Of a stretch of 14,723 bases of DNA, positions 1 through 6,818 are shown in pieces. The notes beneath the pieces are model-generated. The model was not told the DNA's origin. It was given only the letters and a program-made list of their open reading frames with translations, and did not search any database. Both the position numbers and the translations under genes were made by a program. The stretch is from Cryomorphaceae bacterium (GTDB taxonomy: Bacteria > Bacteroidota > Bacteroidia > Flavobacteriales > Schleiferiaceae): positions 1-14,723 of the forward strand of contig JAIUMB010000049.1 of assembly GCA_022565745.1 (NCBI GenBank). The letters are read 5' to 3'. The first letter of the stretch is position 1. Every line of letters begins with the position of its first letter.

Positions 1-449
1 CAACGTCGGTGTTGAGTGTCTTTTATTCTCAAGCGCTGTCGTGGAAAAAGAGTATTGGTTTAGAGTGGTGGGCGAGAGGGGCGTTTACCATCGGACCTGA
101 TGTGGCTTATCCATACAACATTTTTCTCGGTGGATTGGGCGAAAACTACATCAATTACAGTTTTCCATTTATTGGATACCGCTTCATGGAGTTGATTGGC
201 CGAAATGCCGCTACAGTTGGTGCACAGTGTTATGTGCATTTGGGTAAAGAAAACTACATTACAGCAAAGGCCAATTGGGGCAAGCTGGAGGCCAGTTATG
301 CCGAACTTTTTGACGACGGTGTTTTGCTTGATGGATACGGTTTGTCGTATGGTTTGCAAACGCCTATTGGTCCCTTAGAAATCAATGTCATGACCTCCAG
401 TAATCACTGGAATCTCTACACATATTTTACGTTGGGGTATTGGTTTTAA
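1..449 (+). CDS. C-terminal beta-barrel of an outer-membrane protein (patatin-like phospholipase / Omp85-barrel type), 5' partial
   Basis: The reading frame is open from the left edge (first full codon at position 3) to TAA at 447-449, so only about 149 C-terminal residues are present. They show alternating aromatic and hydrophobic strands with short turns, a TPIGPLEINVM segment and the terminal GYWF with a final aromatic residue, the usual end of an outer-membrane barrel recognised by BAM. In Bacteroidota this wording (IGPLE followed by a last strand ending in GYWF) is typical of the Omp85-like barrel at the C-terminus of patatin-like phospholipases (PlpD-like). The catalytic patatin domain would lie outside the window, so this assignment is an inference. 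A BamA/TamA-like surface antigen is the alternative. Its stop overlaps the stop of the convergent gene at 446. Confidence 0.6.
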   Translation, partial: TSVLSVFYSQALSWKKSIGLEWWARGAFTIGPDVAYPYNIFLGGLGENYINYSFPFIGYRFMELIGRNAATVGAQCYVHLGKENYITAKANWGKLEASYAELFDDGVLLDGYGLSYGLQTPIGPLEINVMTSSNHWNLYTYFTLGYWF

Positions 450-1657
450 ACCGTATGCCCATCAACATATCCTTGTAAATGCAAGAAGTGTTTGCCCAGT
501 TGCCCCTTGCCGTCAGTAATGGAAGCGCGTTCTATTCGGTGCTCAGGGTCATTTTCCAGTAGGGCAGGCATAACCTCAGCAAGTAGTTCTGCGCCAAAGT
601 CTCTTGAGGCATCGCGTGGTAATTCGCAGGGGAGATTATCTACCGCCATAATGCCAATGCTTCCTTCTGTGCCAAAAGGTACTTCCATATGTTGGAGGGG
701 ATCGTAACCGTAAAGCGGATCATCGATGGTGCTGGGGCGCAGCGTAGACACTATCGGGCCGTCGATGTCACAGCTTACATCGGCGACGATTTTTATGCGG
801 CATTCGGGACTTCGTGCATCGTCATTGGTAAAGATAAAGGGTGAACGACTGTCCCAATAATGACATGGAATGTACATATCAGCCGCTTGTGTGAACGGGG
901 TAAATCGCGCAATATGTCCAACCGGATTGTTGTAAAAGGCCTCCTTATCAAAGGGTTTGTTGTCGGAGCGAAAAAAGTAATGGTTCACTTCTAGGCAGGT
1001 GTACACCGGTGCGTTGTAATCGCGGTCGAGGAATTCCAACGGACTTACCTTTTCAACCCCCAAATCTTTGAGTACTTCTTGTGCCCCTTGGGATACGCGC
1101 CCGGTGCCAGTGATGACGATTTTAAAATTGTTGGGTAATTTAACCTTTTTTAATTCGACGTTCATCTCTTCGCGATCGTAACACAAATGTGCCGGTGTTA
1201 AAGCAAAGTCATCGCTTAGTATGCCCCAAGCACGTATACCATTGTAGGCGCCAACAATACCGGCATAGCGGCCGAAGGCCACCACGCGACTGCCGTTTTT
1301 ACGGGTGAGCACTTCATAGTCGACCAAGCGAATGTTTTTTTGGAGTACGGTACGAAGTAAATCGCGATTGTACGGCTGCTCCTTGATGGTGTGGGAAAAG
1401 AAAAAATACGTTTTATTGGCGTGCAATTGCTCCGCTGGAACTTCTTTGACGCCCATTAACACATCACATTGACTGATGTCATTTACCACTTCCAATCCGG
1501 CATCGCGGTATTCATCGTCGGTATACGCGCGAATGTTGCTCGATTCAACCAAGACATTGACATTGTATGTCTTCTGTAATTCAGCAGCTTGTTTTGGGGT
1601 AAATGGCACACGCTTGTCTGGCGGTGTTTTCCCCTCGCGAATGATACCGATGGTCAT
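446..1657 (-). CDS. Saccharopine/alanine dehydrogenase superfamily oxidoreductase, LKR-like
   Basis: This 403-residue protein starts at ATG 1657. The N-terminal half begins MTIGIIREGKTPPDKRVPFTP, the AlaDh/PNT pattern of an early basic and acidic cluster before RVxxTP. Residues 84-115 (FFFSHTIKEQ, then IRLVDYE) and 125-140 (VVAFGRYAGIVGAYNG) closely resemble the lysine-ketoglutarate reductase half of eukaryotic AASS and fungal Lys1. A Rossmann dinucleotide-binding motif, GTGRVSQGA, lies at about 184-192. The likely reaction is NAD(P)-dependent reductive or oxidative amination, either saccharopine- or alanine-type; the sequence does not fix the substrate. No saccharopine-dehydrogenase partner domain is fused. 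The gene is the third in a minus-strand operon, 6 nt after the microprotein stop. The superfamily is secure but the substrate is unknown. Confidence 0.8.
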   Translation of the reverse strand: MTIGIIREGKTPPDKRVPFTPKQAAELQKTYNVNVLVESSNIRAYTDDEYRDAGLEVVNDISQCDVLMGVKEVPAEQLHANKTYFFFSHTIKEQPYNRDLLRTVLQKNIRLVDYEVLTRKNGSRVVAFGRYAGIVGAYNGIRAWGILSDDFALTPAHLCYDREEMNVELKKVKLPNNFKIVITGTGRVSQGAQEVLKDLGVEKVSPLEFLDRDYNAPVYTCLEVNHYFFRSDNKPFDKEAFYNNPVGHIARFTPFTQAADMYIPCHYWDSRSPFIFTNDDARSPECRIKIVADVSCDIDGPIVSTLRPSTIDDPLYGYDPLQHMEVPFGTEGSIGIMAVDNLPCELPRDASRDFGAELLAEVMPALLENDPEHRIERASITDGKGQLGKHFLHLQGYVDGHTV

Positions 1658-1663
1658 AAGTGT

Positions 1664-1744
1664 TTAATATTGATTACCACCGCGGCGTCGCAATAAGGCG
1701 AGTACGATGATGGTTAAACAAATGATGGCAACAATTTGAATCAT
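1664..1744 (-). CDS. 26-residue single-pass membrane microprotein (hypothetical)
   Basis: This short frame lies in the 98-nt gap between purL and the dehydrogenase, running from ATG at 1744 to TAA at 1664-1666. Residues 2-18 are a continuous hydrophobic helix (I, V, A, C, L and T, with a single Q at position 3). RRR at 19-21 and the short polar tail GGNQY follow. The charge pattern predicts an inner-membrane protein with a cytoplasmic C-terminus by the positive-inside rule. Spacing is tight and operon-like: 11 nt from the purL stop and 6 nt to the next ATG. There is no Shine-Dalgarno sequence, which is normal for this phylum. I do not recognise the family and the function is unknown. The frame could be chance, but hydrophobic helix, arginine cap and spacing together favour a real gene. 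Confidence 0.55.
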   Translation of the reverse strand: MIQIVAIICLTIIVLALLRRRGGNQY

Positions 1745-1755
1745 GTCATATTGAA

Positions 1756-3993
1756 TTATTCTCCGTCTATGAGTTTGCCTAAGGCGTTGTCGTGAATCTC
1801 TTTATAGGCGCTAACGTGACCCCAGTCTTCATCGTCGATGCGGATGTTGCCTTTGGTTACGTGCCCGAGTAAGTCAAACGCCACGCCATTGAGCATCATA
1901 TTATCGATAAAGTCGGCTTCATCTTCCTGCTTCACGGTTACAACTACGCGACTCTGTCCTTCGCCAAAAAGGTAGGCATCACGACGAATCTCTGCCGGTG
2001 TGGTGATGTCAAAGCCCATATTACCAGGCATTGATTTTTCCATTAAGCAAGTAAATAATCCACCTTCCGACACATCGTGGGCCGATTGAATCAAGCCGGC
2101 ACGGATGGTCATTTTTAATTGCTCTTGAAGGGCGTGTTCGGCTTCCAAACTAAAGGTGGGGACAGGAGATTTATCCACACCGTGATAATGCACCAAATAC
2201 TGTGATGAATTGATGTCTTCACGTACTTGTCCGAGCAAGAATACCAAGTCTCCTTTTTGCTTAAATGGAATGGTGGTGATGTGTTTTTTATCCTCAATGA
2301 TGCCAATCATTCCGATGGTTGGGGTAGGGAATACCGGCTCGGTTTTGTCTTTGAGTACCGTTTGGTTGTAAAAACTAACATTTCCTCCGGTTACCGGAGT
2401 TTTAAAGGTTTCACACGCTTTGGTCATCCCTTTAATGGCCGATACAAACTGCCAGTAAACTTCTTTATTGTAAGGGTTCCCAAAGTTCAAACAGTTGGTT
2501 ACAGCCGACGGCAATCCACCAGAACACACAATGTTTCTCGCGGCTTCGCTGACGGCAATCATGGTACCTACTTCAGGGTCGGCAAACACGTAGCGGCTGT
2601 TACAATCTACAGTCATGGCCAAAGCGCGGTTGGTGTCTTTGATGTTTACTACAGCTGCGTCTGTCGGATTGTTGGTGCTCATATTGACCGTGCCCACCAT
2701 GGAATCGTACTGCTCGTAAATCATTTTGCGGGAAGCCAAATTGGGTAATCCCATCATGAATTCTCCGACTTTTTTCAGATCTTTAGGCTCTTCTACGTCG
2801 TTGATGTCGAAGGCTTGTAATTCTTCGTAATAGGCTGCTTTGCGGTATTCGCGGTAGTAAACCGGGGCGCCACCACCCAGCACCAGTGATTCTGCAGGTG
2901 CTTCGGCTACTTTTTCGCCATGCCAGAAGAATTCTAACTGCTCACCTTCGGTAACTTCGCCAATGTGGGCGCAATTGAGGTCCCATTTGTCGAAAATGGC
3001 CTTTACAGCGTCTTCTTTTCCTTTTTCTATGACCACCAACATGCGCTCTTGAGATTCCGATAAGAGAATTTCCCAAGGCTCCATCTTGTCTTGACGCAAT
3101 GGCACACGGTCGAGGTGGATGACCATGCCGCATTTTCCGGCGGCACTCATTTCTGCCGTAGAACAGATGATGCCCGCTGCGCCCATGTCTTGCATACCTA
3201 CGATATGGCCGGTGGTGGCCAATTCGAGGGTGGCTTCGAGTAATAATTTTTCTTGGAAAGGGTCACCCACTTGTACTGCGGGGATGTCATTGGCCGAATC
3301 CTCACTGAGGTCTTTAGAGGCAAAAGATGCCCCGTGAATACCGTCTTTACCGGTTGCAGAACCAACGATGTAAACAGGGTTACCCGGGCCTTTAGATGTG
3401 GCAGAAATCATTTTACCAACTTCCATGATGCCCGCAGAGAATGCATTGACCAATGGGTTTTGATTGTAGCAATCGTCAAAATAAACCTCTCCACCAACGG
3501 TTGGGATGCCAAAAGCGTTGCCATAATCGCCAATGCCTTTGACCACGCCTTTGACCAGCCATTTGGTACGGGCGAGTTCAGGGTTGCCAAAGCGAAGGGA
3601 GTTCATTTGGGCAATGGGACGAGCACCCATGGTAAATATGTCGCGGTTGATTCCCCCCACACCCGTTGCGGCTCCTTGATATGGCTCCAGTGCCGACGGG
3701 TGATTGTGCGATTCAATCTTAAAAGCACATGCCAATCCTTCGCCAATATCTACCAAACCGGCATTTTCCTCACCGGCTTTGACCAACATATGTGGCCCGT
3801 CTTTGGGTAGTGTTTTCAACCAAATGATGGAGTTTTTATACGAACAGTGTTCGCTCCACATGGCTGAGTACATGGCCAATTCGGTGTAATTTGGCTCTCT
3901 TCCGAGGATGCCTTTAATTTTGATAAATTCTTCCTCGTTGAGTCCGAGGGTAATGGCGGTTGTCAAATCGACAGTTGGGTATGTGGTATTCAT
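1756..3993 (-). CDS. purL: Phosphoribosylformylglycinamidine synthase subunit PurL (small form)
   Basis: PurL catalyses the ATP-dependent conversion of FGAR to FGAM in de novo purine synthesis in the cytosol. With start ATG 3993 the protein is 745 residues, matching the small form (about 740), which works with separate PurS and PurQ subunits; neither is in the window. Visible landmarks are MWSEHCSYKNS (about 45-55), the ESHNHPS loop (about 94-100), GVGGINRDIFTMGARPIA (about 111-128), GIPTVGGEVYFDD, and the second-half repeat with VTGGNVSFYNQ and SAHDVSEGGL. Reading could extend in frame to 4134, but those 47 residues lack family similarity, cover the promoter and overlap the divergent gene, so 3993 is chosen. 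A TACCTTTG box lies about 30 nt upstream. It is the first gene of an operon with the microprotein and the dehydrogenase. Confidence 0.96.
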   Translation of the reverse strand: MNTTYPTVDLTTAITLGLNEEEFIKIKGILGREPNYTELAMYSAMWSEHCSYKNSIIWLKTLPKDGPHMLVKAGEENAGLVDIGEGLACAFKIESHNHPSALEPYQGAATGVGGINRDIFTMGARPIAQMNSLRFGNPELARTKWLVKGVVKGIGDYGNAFGIPTVGGEVYFDDCYNQNPLVNAFSAGIMEVGKMISATSKGPGNPVYIVGSATGKDGIHGASFASKDLSEDSANDIPAVQVGDPFQEKLLLEATLELATTGHIVGMQDMGAAGIICSTAEMSAAGKCGMVIHLDRVPLRQDKMEPWEILLSESQERMLVVIEKGKEDAVKAIFDKWDLNCAHIGEVTEGEQLEFFWHGEKVAEAPAESLVLGGGAPVYYREYRKAAYYEELQAFDINDVEEPKDLKKVGEFMMGLPNLASRKMIYEQYDSMVGTVNMSTNNPTDAAVVNIKDTNRALAMTVDCNSRYVFADPEVGTMIAVSEAARNIVCSGGLPSAVTNCLNFGNPYNKEVYWQFVSAIKGMTKACETFKTPVTGGNVSFYNQTVLKDKTEPVFPTPTIGMIGIIEDKKHITTIPFKQKGDLVFLLGQVREDINSSQYLVHYHGVDKSPVPTFSLEAEHALQEQLKMTIRAGLIQSAHDVSEGGLFTCLMEKSMPGNMGFDITTPAEIRRDAYLFGEGQSRVVVTVKQEDEADFIDNMMLNGVAFDLLGHVTKGNIRIDDEDWGHVSAYKEIHDNALGKLIDGE

Positions 3994-4004
3994 ACGTAAT
4001 TTTG
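3975..4004 (+). promoter_or_regulatory. Bacteroidota-type promoter of the acyloxyacyl hydrolase gene
   Basis: TTG at 3975-3977, a 19-nt spacer and TAATTTTG at 3997-4004 match the TTG-N19-TAnnTTTG consensus exactly. The predicted start is near 4010, giving a leader of about 24 nt before ATG 4034. The -33 element lies inside the purL coding region. No experimental start is known. Confidence 0.6.
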
Positions 4005-4008
4005 CTTG

Positions 4009-4019
4009 CTGATGATCAG
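4009..4019. promoter_or_regulatory. Short palindrome over both predicted transcription starts
   Basis: CTGATGATCAG is an 11-nt palindrome (5-nt arms, one central base). It lies between the plus -7 box at 3997-4004 and the minus -7 box at 4024-4031, over the predicted start sites of both. It could be an operator, but a palindrome this short can arise by chance. Confidence 0.25.
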
Positions 4020-4023
4020 ATGG

Positions 4024-4031
4024 CAAAGGTA
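4024..4031 (-). promoter_or_regulatory. -7 promoter element of purL (TACCTTTG)
   Basis: Read on the minus strand this is TACCTTTG within GTACCTTTGCCA, an exact TAnnTTTG box about 30 nt before the purL ATG. No TTG is present 19-21 nt upstream, so only the -7 half is supported. The same 12-mer precedes the nfu gene at 5997-6008. Confidence 0.55.
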
Positions 4032-4033
4032 CA

Positions 4034-5173
4034 ATGATGCGCGCAGCCCACATAACTAAAATTTGGCTTTTATTACTAACGATATGCGCAACGTTCGCGG
4101 AGGCGCAAATCAGTTGGCAAGTCCATGGTGGCATGTCAACCTTTCGACCGCACCGTTCTGAAATCCACCTGAGTCAGCGTGGATTTGCCCACGTCGATGC
4201 CTCCCTGATTTACTATACCCAAGGTGATAAACTTTGGTCGGCCAACAATAAAGCACCCCGGGTTGGTTTGCGCTATGCCTACTTTGCCTTTCCCGATGAA
4301 GCCATGGGACAAGCGCACGGACTCAATGCCTTTTTGAGTAAAGATTTCTACCGCAGCGACGTTTTTCGCTGGTACTGGCAAATGGGTTTTGGATTGGGGT
4401 ATCTCACGCAAACGTATGACGAAGTAAGCAATCCCAGACAAGTGGCCATTAGTTCTAATCTCAACGTGTACGCCGATGCGCGTATGGGTGTGGCGTGGCA
4501 TTTACGACAGCAAGAATTGCACTTGGGATTTCTAGGATTTCATTTCTCCAATGCGGCCAATATGCTTCCCAATAGCGGAATGAACTTTATTGGAACTTAT
4601 CTTGGTTGGAGTCCAAAAGTAAAGGTAAATAAACCTGAAATGGCACCGCAAATGCCGAGTAAGCGATACGAGTTGTTGGTTGGTTTAAATGCTTGGGCCC
4701 GACAAGCTTCTCCCGAAAGGCCACACGACTTTGTATCCAATGGCTACATAGAGTTTAATCGGCGAATGACACCCAATTATCAGCTAGGGCTTGGCGTTAA
4801 TCTCTTCTACGAAGGCTACGAAAAAGTCTATGACAGATGGGCCAGCGACTGGGGTGATGGTGGGCATCCAAGCTATGCCTGGCACGAGTTGTTGGCTTCA
4901 GGTGTTTATGTCAACAACGAATGGATGATGGACCGTTTTTCTGTCTACCTGCATTTCGGTGCTTATACCCACGGACACTGGAATACACTCACGGCCTATG
5001 CCGATTACGGACAAGGCCCTTATGAGCATCAGATCGCCTTTATTCGTTCCGATATTTTTCACCGTTTGGGTTTTAGGTATAGGCTAACGGAGCATTTGAC
5101 CTATAATCTATCCATGCTTACGCATTTTTTTAAAGCCCGCTACACCGAGATGGGGGTGGCGTTGAGGTTGTGA
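4034..5173 (+). CDS. PagL-like acyloxyacyl hydrolase (lipid A 3-O-deacylase family), outer membrane
   Basis: This 379-residue protein has a signal peptide: basic start, hydrophobic core WLLLLTICATF and likely cleavage after AEA at residue 24. The mature part is aromatic-rich and strand-like. Residues 167-186 hold the PagL-type active-site segment, with H170 and S172 in HFSNAANMLPNSGMN. PagL removes the 3-linked acyl chain of lipid A at the outer membrane. The glutamate of the Pseudomonas triad falls at N184 here, as I believe is common in Bacteroidota homologues. A second barrel-like half (about 211-379) ends THFFKARYTEMG and then ALRL, so the protein is about twice the length of PagL. Starts at 4034 or 4037 (tandem ATG) cannot be separated. 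A canonical promoter precedes it and the gene is monocistronic. The family is likely; the activity is unproven. Confidence 0.75.
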   Translation: MMRAAHITKIWLLLLTICATFAEAQISWQVHGGMSTFRPHRSEIHLSQRGFAHVDASLIYYTQGDKLWSANNKAPRVGLRYAYFAFPDEAMGQAHGLNAFLSKDFYRSDVFRWYWQMGFGLGYLTQTYDEVSNPRQVAISSNLNVYADARMGVAWHLRQQELHLGFLGFHFSNAANMLPNSGMNFIGTYLGWSPKVKVNKPEMAPQMPSKRYELLVGLNAWARQASPERPHDFVSNGYIEFNRRMTPNYQLGLGVNLFYEGYEKVYDRWASDWGDGGHPSYAWHELLASGVYVNNEWMMDRFSVYLHFGAYTHGHWNTLTAYADYGQGPYEHQIAFIRSDIFHRLGFRYRLTEHLTYNLSMLTHFFKARYTEMGVALRL

Positions 5174-5300
5174 TTGATGATTTTCGTTGGGACAAGCACT
5201 TCCGTTTTCTATAGATGTGACTGCGTTGGTTATGAGTGGCTGACAAATGGTAGAATGAGCCGTCAGTTCACTAGACTCCAATATACACCAATCGTAAAAC

Positions 5301-5340
5301 CAAACTTCCAAACTTCCAAACCCCCAAACTCCCTAACCTT
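5301..5340. repeat. Degenerate 8-bp tandem repeat (CAAACTTC-like), five units, at the nfu 3' end
   Basis: Successive octamers are CAAACTTC, CAAACTTC, CAAACCCC, CAAACTCC and CTAACCTT. The last unit supplies two of the three bases of the nfu stop codon (5339-5341). The rest of the 165-nt convergent gap (5174-5338) holds no gene. It contains only a weak interrupted hairpin (5236-5271, CTGAC pairing with GTCAG) without a T-run. Confidence 0.7.
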
Positions 5341-5980
5341 ACCCATTCACCGGTTCCACTTCCTTCACAAGGGTAGGTAACATCTTCTGCAACAGGTTGA
5401 GGATGCCGTTTTGAAGTGTGGCCGTAGACGATGGACACCCAGAGCAAGCGCCTTGGAGAAGCACCTTTACTTTGCCATCTTCGTAACCCATAAACTTAAT
5501 GGCACCGCCATCGGATTCAACGGCTGGGGTTATATACTCATCGAGAATTTCTACGATACGGGTTTCTATTTCGCCCAAACTTTCTGGGTCGGGTAGGGTG
5601 AAACCTGATGCTTGTTGGATATTGGTGGAAGCTGCTGGGTCGGTAAATTCTGGTTGCGCTTTTTTCACGGCAGACTCGTCAATAAGTGGTTTGCCACTTT
5701 GAAGATATTCGGTGATCATTTGGCGAACCTCTTGCGCCACTTCATCCCATTCAATGATGTCAAATTTGGCAATAGAGAGATAGTTGCTACTCACAAATAC
5801 CTCTTTGACGAATGGCAAGTGGAACAATTGCGTAATCAATGGAGAAGGTTTGGCCTCTTCCACGTTCTTAAACTCCATGCTGTCGCCCTCGATGATGCGT
5901 TTGTTGGCGACAAACTTCATAACCGCCGGATTCGGCGTGGTTTCGGCATATATACTGAAAGGTGCTTTCTTGATTTCCAT
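5339..5980 (-). CDS. nfu: NifU family Fe-S cluster carrier (Nfu) with Nfu_N domain
   Basis: This 213-residue protein carries and delivers Fe-S clusters to apoproteins in the cytosol. Residues 10-75 match the Nfu_N domain (YAETTPNPAVMKF, then SPLITQLFHLPFVKEVFVSSNYLSIAKF). A variable linker follows (about 95-135). The C-terminal NifU domain (about 137-208) has ESDGGAIKF and the cluster-binding CxxC as C179-S-G-C182, followed by PSSTATLQNGI. Start ATG 5980 is preferred over the GTG just before it at 5983. The gene is divergent from the carbonic anhydrase gene, with a TACCTTTG -7 box about 20 nt upstream. Its stop is embedded in an octamer repeat. The overall class is very clear. Confidence 0.93.
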   Translation of the reverse strand: MEIKKAPFSIYAETTPNPAVMKFVANKRIIEGDSMEFKNVEEAKPSPLITQLFHLPFVKEVFVSSNYLSIAKFDIIEWDEVAQEVRQMITEYLQSGKPLIDESAVKKAQPEFTDPAASTNIQQASGFTLPDPESLGEIETRIVEILDEYITPAVESDGGAIKFMGYEDGKVKVLLQGACSGCPSSTATLQNGILNLLQKMLPTLVKEVEPVNG

Positions 5981-5999
5981 CACAAATAAAATTAGGTGG

Positions 6000-6007
6000 C
6001 AAAGGTA
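6000..6007 (-). promoter_or_regulatory. -7 promoter element of nfu (TACCTTTG)
   Basis: Minus-strand TACCTTTG, again within GTACCTTTGCCA, ends 20 nt before ATG 5980 and predicts a leader of about 13 nt. No matching TTG is present 19-21 nt upstream. It pairs as a perfect inverted repeat with the plus box at 6030-6037. Confidence 0.55.
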
Positions 6008-6029
6008 CGAGTCCCCAATCGTTTAGCCA

Positions 6030-6037
6030 TACCTTTG
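6030..6037 (+). promoter_or_regulatory. -7 promoter element of the gamma carbonic anhydrase gene (TACCTTTG)
   Basis: TACCTTTG on the plus strand lies 21 nt before ATG 6059, predicting a leader of about 15 nt. No TTG occurs at the -33 position. The -33 region falls right against the divergent nfu -7 box, so the two promoters share DNA. Confidence 0.5.
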
Positions 6038-6058
6038 TACTGTTAAGAAAAATTGATT

Positions 6059-6571
6059 ATGGCACTGGTTAAACCACTTTTAGGACACACCCCAACGTTG
6101 GGAAAAGACACATTTTTAGCAGAAACGGCCACCATTATTGGCGATGTCATTTGTGGTGATGAATGCAGTTTTTGGTACAACGCCGTGGTACGCGGAGATG
6201 TTCACTACATTCGCATGGGTAACCGGGTAAATGTTCAAGACAACGCTATGATCCATTGTACGTACCAAAAACACCCCACCAATATTGGCAACAACGTAAG
6301 CATTGGCCACAACGCCATCGTTCATGGCTGCACCATAAATGACAATGTATTGATTGGTATGGGCGCCATCGTGATGGACGCTTGTGTGGTGGAGTCCAAC
6401 AGCATCATTGCCGCAGGCGCAGTACTCTTGGAGGGCACTCGCGTACCTTCGGGCAGCATTTATGCCGGCGTTCCCGCGAAGAAAGTGAAAGATATCACCC
6501 CAGAGTTGGTGAAGGGGGAGATTGAACGGATTGCGGAGAGTTATGTGAAGTATTCTGGGTGGTACAAGTAA
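6059..6571 (+). CDS. Gamma-class carbonic anhydrase family protein (left-handed beta-helix)
   Basis: This 170-residue protein is of the YrdA/CamH type, a trimeric left-handed beta-helix of hexapeptide turns (TIIGDV, SIGHNAIVHGC, VLIGMGAIV) with a C-terminal helix. The three zinc-ligand histidines are visible at H66 (MIHCT), H84 and H89 (GHNAIVHGC). The conserved VVRGDVHYIRMGNRVNVQDN segment (about 43-62) supplies the Arg, Asp and Gln of the family. The probable role is CO2/bicarbonate exchange, although many YrdA-type members have no shown activity. ATG 6059 is chosen over the upstream TTG at 6053, which would add only MI. It is divergent from nfu and shares its promoter region. A CoA-linked acyltransferase is the less likely alternative. 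Confidence 0.9.
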   Translation: MALVKPLLGHTPTLGKDTFLAETATIIGDVICGDECSFWYNAVVRGDVHYIRMGNRVNVQDNAMIHCTYQKHPTNIGNNVSIGHNAIVHGCTINDNVLIGMGAIVMDACVVESNSIIAAGAVLLEGTRVPSGSIYAGVPAKKVKDITPELVKGEIERIAESYVKYSGWYK

Positions 6572-6572
6572 A

Positions 6573-6586
6573 AATTAAGAATTAAG
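6573..6586. repeat. Heptamer tandem pair AATTAAG x2
   Basis: Two exact copies of AATTAAG directly follow the carbonic anhydrase stop. The seven-base period is half that of the 14-bp repeat 30 nt downstream. Confidence 0.5.
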
Positions 6587-6616
6587 AACCGGAGCTCAGC
6601 GATTGGAGGGAGATAA

Positions 6617-6700
6617 TGTAAAATGTAGGATGTAAAATGTAGGATGTAAAATGTAGGATGTAAAATGTAGGATGTAAAATGTAGGATGTAAAATGTAGGA
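6617..6700. repeat. Perfect 14-bp tandem repeat, six copies
   Basis: TGTAAAATGTAGGA is repeated six times without a mismatch over 84 bp, followed by a partial TGTAGG. Each unit is two related heptamers, TGTAAAA and TGTAGGA. It lies 45 bp after the carbonic anhydrase stop and 118 bp before tadA. The rest of the 247-nt gap (6572-6818) shows no gene and no clear TAnnTTTG promoter for tadA. Such perfect arrays change copy number by slippage and could serve as a strain marker. Confidence 0.95.
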
Positions 6701-6818
6701 TGTAGGTACGACTGGTAGTGTGATAGTAATATGTTCTGCATTATACGTAAATGCTATCCAGGATGTGCAGCAAGGTTTATGCAGCTATCGAACTTTATAG
6801 ACAGACACCGTAATAAAT

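Noticed and set aside
2227..3810. Plus-strand frames of 173 and 185 codons opposite purL
   Set aside because: They are antisense readings of a strongly conserved gene, with no family similarity and poor composition.
3994..4134. In-frame extension of PurL upstream of 3993
   Set aside because: The 47 extra residues have no PurL similarity, cover the promoter boxes and overlap the divergent hydrolase gene.
5236..5271. Hairpin as a terminator between the hydrolase and nfu
   Set aside because: The stem is only 5 bp plus 3 bp with an internal mismatch, a long loop and no T-run.
5981..5983. GTG start for Nfu one codon earlier
   Set aside because: ATG at 5980 is the stronger start, and the extra residue has no support.
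6053..6058. TTG start for the carbonic anhydrase
   Set aside because: ATG 6059 gives the normal family start; the TTG adds only two residues.
6617..6700. CRISPR array
   Set aside because: Units are 14 bp and directly adjacent, with no spacers and no cas genes.
6541..6741. Minus-strand frame with a repetitive YILHFTS-type protein
   Set aside because: It is the translation of the 14-bp tandem repeat and runs into the carbonic anhydrase gene; no coding signal.
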